This document shows, piece by piece, positions 60,783-62,814 of a stretch of 62,814 nt of DNA. The position numbers and the translations under genes were made by a program. The notes under the pieces were generated by a model that saw nothing but the letters and a program-made list of their open reading frames with translations, made no database searches and had not been told where the DNA came from. The stretch comes from Acinetobacter sp. ANC 5054 (GTDB lineage Bacteria > Pseudomonadota > Gammaproteobacteria > Pseudomonadales > Moraxellaceae). Position 1 is the first letter of the stretch. Each line of letters begins with the position of its first letter. The stretch is from positions 1-62,814 of the forward strand of contig NZ_NEGG01000019.1 in NCBI RefSeq assembly GCF_002135295.1. The letters are read 5' to 3'.

Positions 60783-61125
60783 AATCACCTACCGCAAGAT
60801 AATTAAATCAATATAAATATATAAATGAATTCCTAAAAAAAATGCAAAACCGCTTGTCGGAGTTTAACTCAATACTTGAAATATATATTTTTAATATTAA
60901 AAACAATTATTTAAACAACAAACATAATTAAGCTACTGTTATGTAAAGCATTTAATGTCTAATTATTGTGATCTATTTCAAAGTTAAAAATTAAATCATT
61001 TACAAAATAAATAAAAATTAAAACTGTGTTTAAAATCACAATTAAAGGTATTAATTACAATTTAAATAATTTATTTTTTACAATCTGTATATTCAAGCAT
61101 TAATAGAAAAATATTCACATATTTA
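60783..61125. other. AT-rich intergenic region
   Basis: About 340 bases, extremely rich in A and T, between the M48 gene and the YnfM-like gene, both on the minus strand. It should hold the M48 gene promoter. No gene or clear terminator seen. Confidence 0.55.
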
Positions 61126-62325
61126 TTATTTTAAATGCTTCAATTGAAAGGCTAAAAATAATCCCCAAAATAAAATTAAACTAATAAAGCAAGTTAAGCC
61201 CCACCAACCAGCATACTCCCAAATTAAACCACTACTACTGCCTAAAATACTCGAACCTAAGTAATAGAAAAATAAATACAATGATGACCCCACCGCTCGG
61301 TACTGTAATGATTGTACTGATACCCAACTACTTGCAGTCGAATGCGCCGCAAAAAAAGCGAAAACAAAAATAATCAACCCAATCAAAACAGCCCATAATG
61401 TTGGTAGTAACATCACCAACAACCCAACTAGCATCATAAATAGCATGGTAGGCAAAACTTGATGACGCCCAAAACGACACCCCCAACTTGCAGCACGAGG
61501 TGAACTATAGATTCCAGCTAAATATGCAATTGAAATGAGTCCAATCCATGTTTGAGATAATTGATACGGTGCTTCAAGTAGGCGATAACTCATATAGTTA
61601 AAGACAGAGACAAAGCAACCCATCAAAATAAAGCCTTGTAAGAACAATAATCTAAGCTTTTTATTGGCTAAGTTTTTAACGAATGACTCATAAAAGCGGT
61701 TAAAGCGTATAGGATAAGATTGAAAGTGCTTTGATTGCGGCAATAATAGATAAAATGCTGTCGCCACGCCTAAATTAAGGACACCTATGATCATCATGGC
61801 TGATTGCCAACTTATGTAATCAATAAGTACCCCTGCAATTAATCGACCGCCCATTCCACCAATCGCAGTCCCCGAAATATAGAGCCCCATCGCAAAACCG
61901 ATATCTTTTTGTGCAACTTCTTCCCCAATATAAGTCATTGCAACTGCGGCAACACCACTGACACTTAAACCAATTAAAATCCGATTAATGAGAAAAACAT
62001 GCCATACGGCTAATATTGAGCTGATGATCGAAAGGGATGCTGCTAAAAAGAGAGCGGCCACCATTACAGGTTTTCGACCAAAACGATCTGAAATTAGCCC
62101 TGTGAAAAGTAGTCCGATCGCTAAAGCAATCGTAGAAAATGACAGTGGAAAACTACTATGTGTCGGACTGACTTGAAAATATTGTGCAAAGATTGGCATC
62201 ATCGGTTGTACACAATACAAGGATGAGAAGATCGCAAATCCAGCCAAGAACAATGAAAATAAAACAGCAAGAAATGGACGCGTTCCATATTCAATATATG
62301 TCGTTTGGGAAGTTAAATCGGACAT
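61126..62325 (-). CDS. MFS transporter, YnfM-like
   Basis: 400 residues, 12 helices. Start pattern FAIFSSLYCVQPMMPIFAQYF and motif A LISDRFGRKPVMVAALF are those of the YnfM/AraJ-like arabinose-polymer or drug efflux branch. Substrate unknown. The ATG at 62325 has GGAAAG upstream; a longer frame to 62385 adds a basic stretch not found in the family. The gene lies behind the rRNA operon terminator. Confidence 0.88.
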   Translation of the reverse strand: MSDLTSQTTYIEYGTRPFLAVLFSLFLAGFAIFSSLYCVQPMMPIFAQYFQVSPTHSSFPLSFSTIALAIGLLFTGLISDRFGRKPVMVAALFLAASLSIISSILAVWHVFLINRILIGLSVSGVAAVAMTYIGEEVAQKDIGFAMGLYISGTAIGGMGGRLIAGVLIDYISWQSAMMIIGVLNLGVATAFYLLLPQSKHFQSYPIRFNRFYESFVKNLANKKLRLLFLQGFILMGCFVSVFNYMSYRLLEAPYQLSQTWIGLISIAYLAGIYSSPRAASWGCRFGRHQVLPTMLFMMLVGLLVMLLPTLWAVLIGLIIFVFAFFAAHSTASSWVSVQSLQYRAVGSSLYLFFYYLGSSILGSSSGLIWEYAGWWGLTCFISLILFWGLFLAFQLKHLK

Positions 62326-62502
62326 AGTCTTTCCACTAATAAACCTAATCAGTATACGCTTATCGTTCTTTAAGTGAAAAATCATCTATTAAATACTTAA
62401 ATTTGAATCATATTCTGAAAATTTTTAAATCTACGCCATAAAGTCGCTATTCATTTCTCCGCTTAATAATATTTTTAATAATTTCCGTATAAATATAAGG
62501 CA

Positions 62503-62537
62503 TAAAAAAATCCCCCAACCATTAGGTTGAGGGATTT
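62503..62537 (-). terminator. rRNA operon terminator
   Basis: Read on the minus strand, AAATCCCTCAACC-TAAT-GGTTGGGGGATTT hairpin followed by T's, a few bases after the 5S gene. Confidence 0.92.
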
Positions 62538-62546
62538 CGAATAATG

Positions 62547-62662
62547 AGCTGGCGATGACTTACTCTCACATGGGTAACCCCACACTACCATCAGCGCTAA
62601 GAGGTTTCACTTCTGAGTTCGGGAAGGGATCAGGTGGTTCACTCTTGCTATTGTCGCCAGCA
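62547..62662 (-). rRNA. rrf: 5S ribosomal RNA
   Basis: About 116 nt on the minus strand. The ends GCTGGCGA and TCGCCAGC pair to form helix I, and the body holds the 5S hallmarks CCACCTGATCCC, GAACTCAGAAGTGAAAC and GGTAGTGTGGGG. It is followed by a terminator. The adjoining 23S gene lies beyond the right edge. Confidence 0.97.
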
Positions 62663-62814
62663 CAACTGTTATGGACTTGTTCGGGTCTTATTTAACTACC
62701 TTGTAGTGTATGCCTTACTTCGTACCAAATGAGTTATTAACAGATCATATCTGAGTTGCGTATTTTGTTCTTAAGCGATAACTAAATCAAGTCATTTTGC
62801 TTAATATCGAATCA
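62663..62814 (-). other. 23S-5S rRNA spacer (partial)
   Basis: Sequence upstream of the 5S gene on the minus strand, with no tRNA and no recognisable 23S 3' end. It is taken as the internal spacer of an rRNA operon that continues outside the window. Confidence 0.7.

Overview
The window is chromosomal DNA from a gammaproteobacterium, almost certainly the genus Acinetobacter. The evidence is gene order and content: feoA-feoB-small Cys-rich protein, xerD-dsbC-hom-thrC, a GacA-type regulator next to pilS-pilR, nrdR-ribD-methyltransferase-ribE, glnK-amtB, ubiK-comM, an OprD-family porin beside ppa, and AT-rich intergenic DNA. I cannot fix the species from sequence alone. About 53 protein genes and one 5S rRNA gene are supported. 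I see no insertion sequence, prophage, integron, CRISPR array or tRNA. comM, the usual AbaR resistance-island target, is intact, and ParC has the susceptible residues Ser84 and Glu88.

Layout. 1-2.5 kb: Fur-type iron(II) uptake operon on the minus strand. 2.6-7.1 kb: xerD, a DsbC-like lipoprotein, then hom and thrC for threonine synthesis. 7.2-12.1 kb: the PBP7-type peptidase PbpG, diverging from gacA-pilS-pilR. 12.1-17.2 kb: minus-strand ctpA-type protease and gpmI, then the LPS export permeases lptG/lptF. 17.3-20.2 kb: pepA-holC, a coiled-coil protein and a very small gene. 20.3-26.4 kb (minus): DedA protein, the riboflavin operon nrdR-ribD-DNA methyltransferase-ribE, and the ammonium module glnK-amtB. 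26.7-28.5 kb: ubiK-comM. 28.5-32.5 kb: two TorF-type porin-like proteins and one OprD-family porin in very AT-rich DNA.

32.6-43.7 kb: ppa, a MAPEG protein, a small membrane protein, fadD, parC, a NiaP-like transporter, a TRIC-type channel, a YchJ protein, a TerC/CBS/CorC protein and a LOG-family hydrolase. 43.7-51.4 kb: a PiT-like membrane protein, a choice-of-anchor-I lipoprotein, a DHA2 transporter, a GH25 lysozyme-like protein, a membrane-anchored MBL-fold hydrolase and dinB. 51.7-55.5 kb: creB-creC-creD, with a perfect cre-tag (TTCAC-N6-TTCAC) before creB and another before creD. 55.9-62.4 kb: RidA, DUF2726, a YgiQ-type radical SAM protein, an M48 lipoprotein protease and a YnfM-like transporter. 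The window ends in the 3' end of an rRNA operon on the minus strand (5S plus the 23S-5S spacer).

Most of the window is core genome. The points most worth following are the two-site CreBC circuit, the orphan adenine methyltransferase translationally coupled to ribD, the gacA-pilS-pilR linkage with a GSFSGA variant in PilR, a palindrome in the niaP leader, the PiT-like/TerC/lipoprotein neighbourhood, and two undescribed small proteins behind holC. I found no convincing wholly new multi-gene system.
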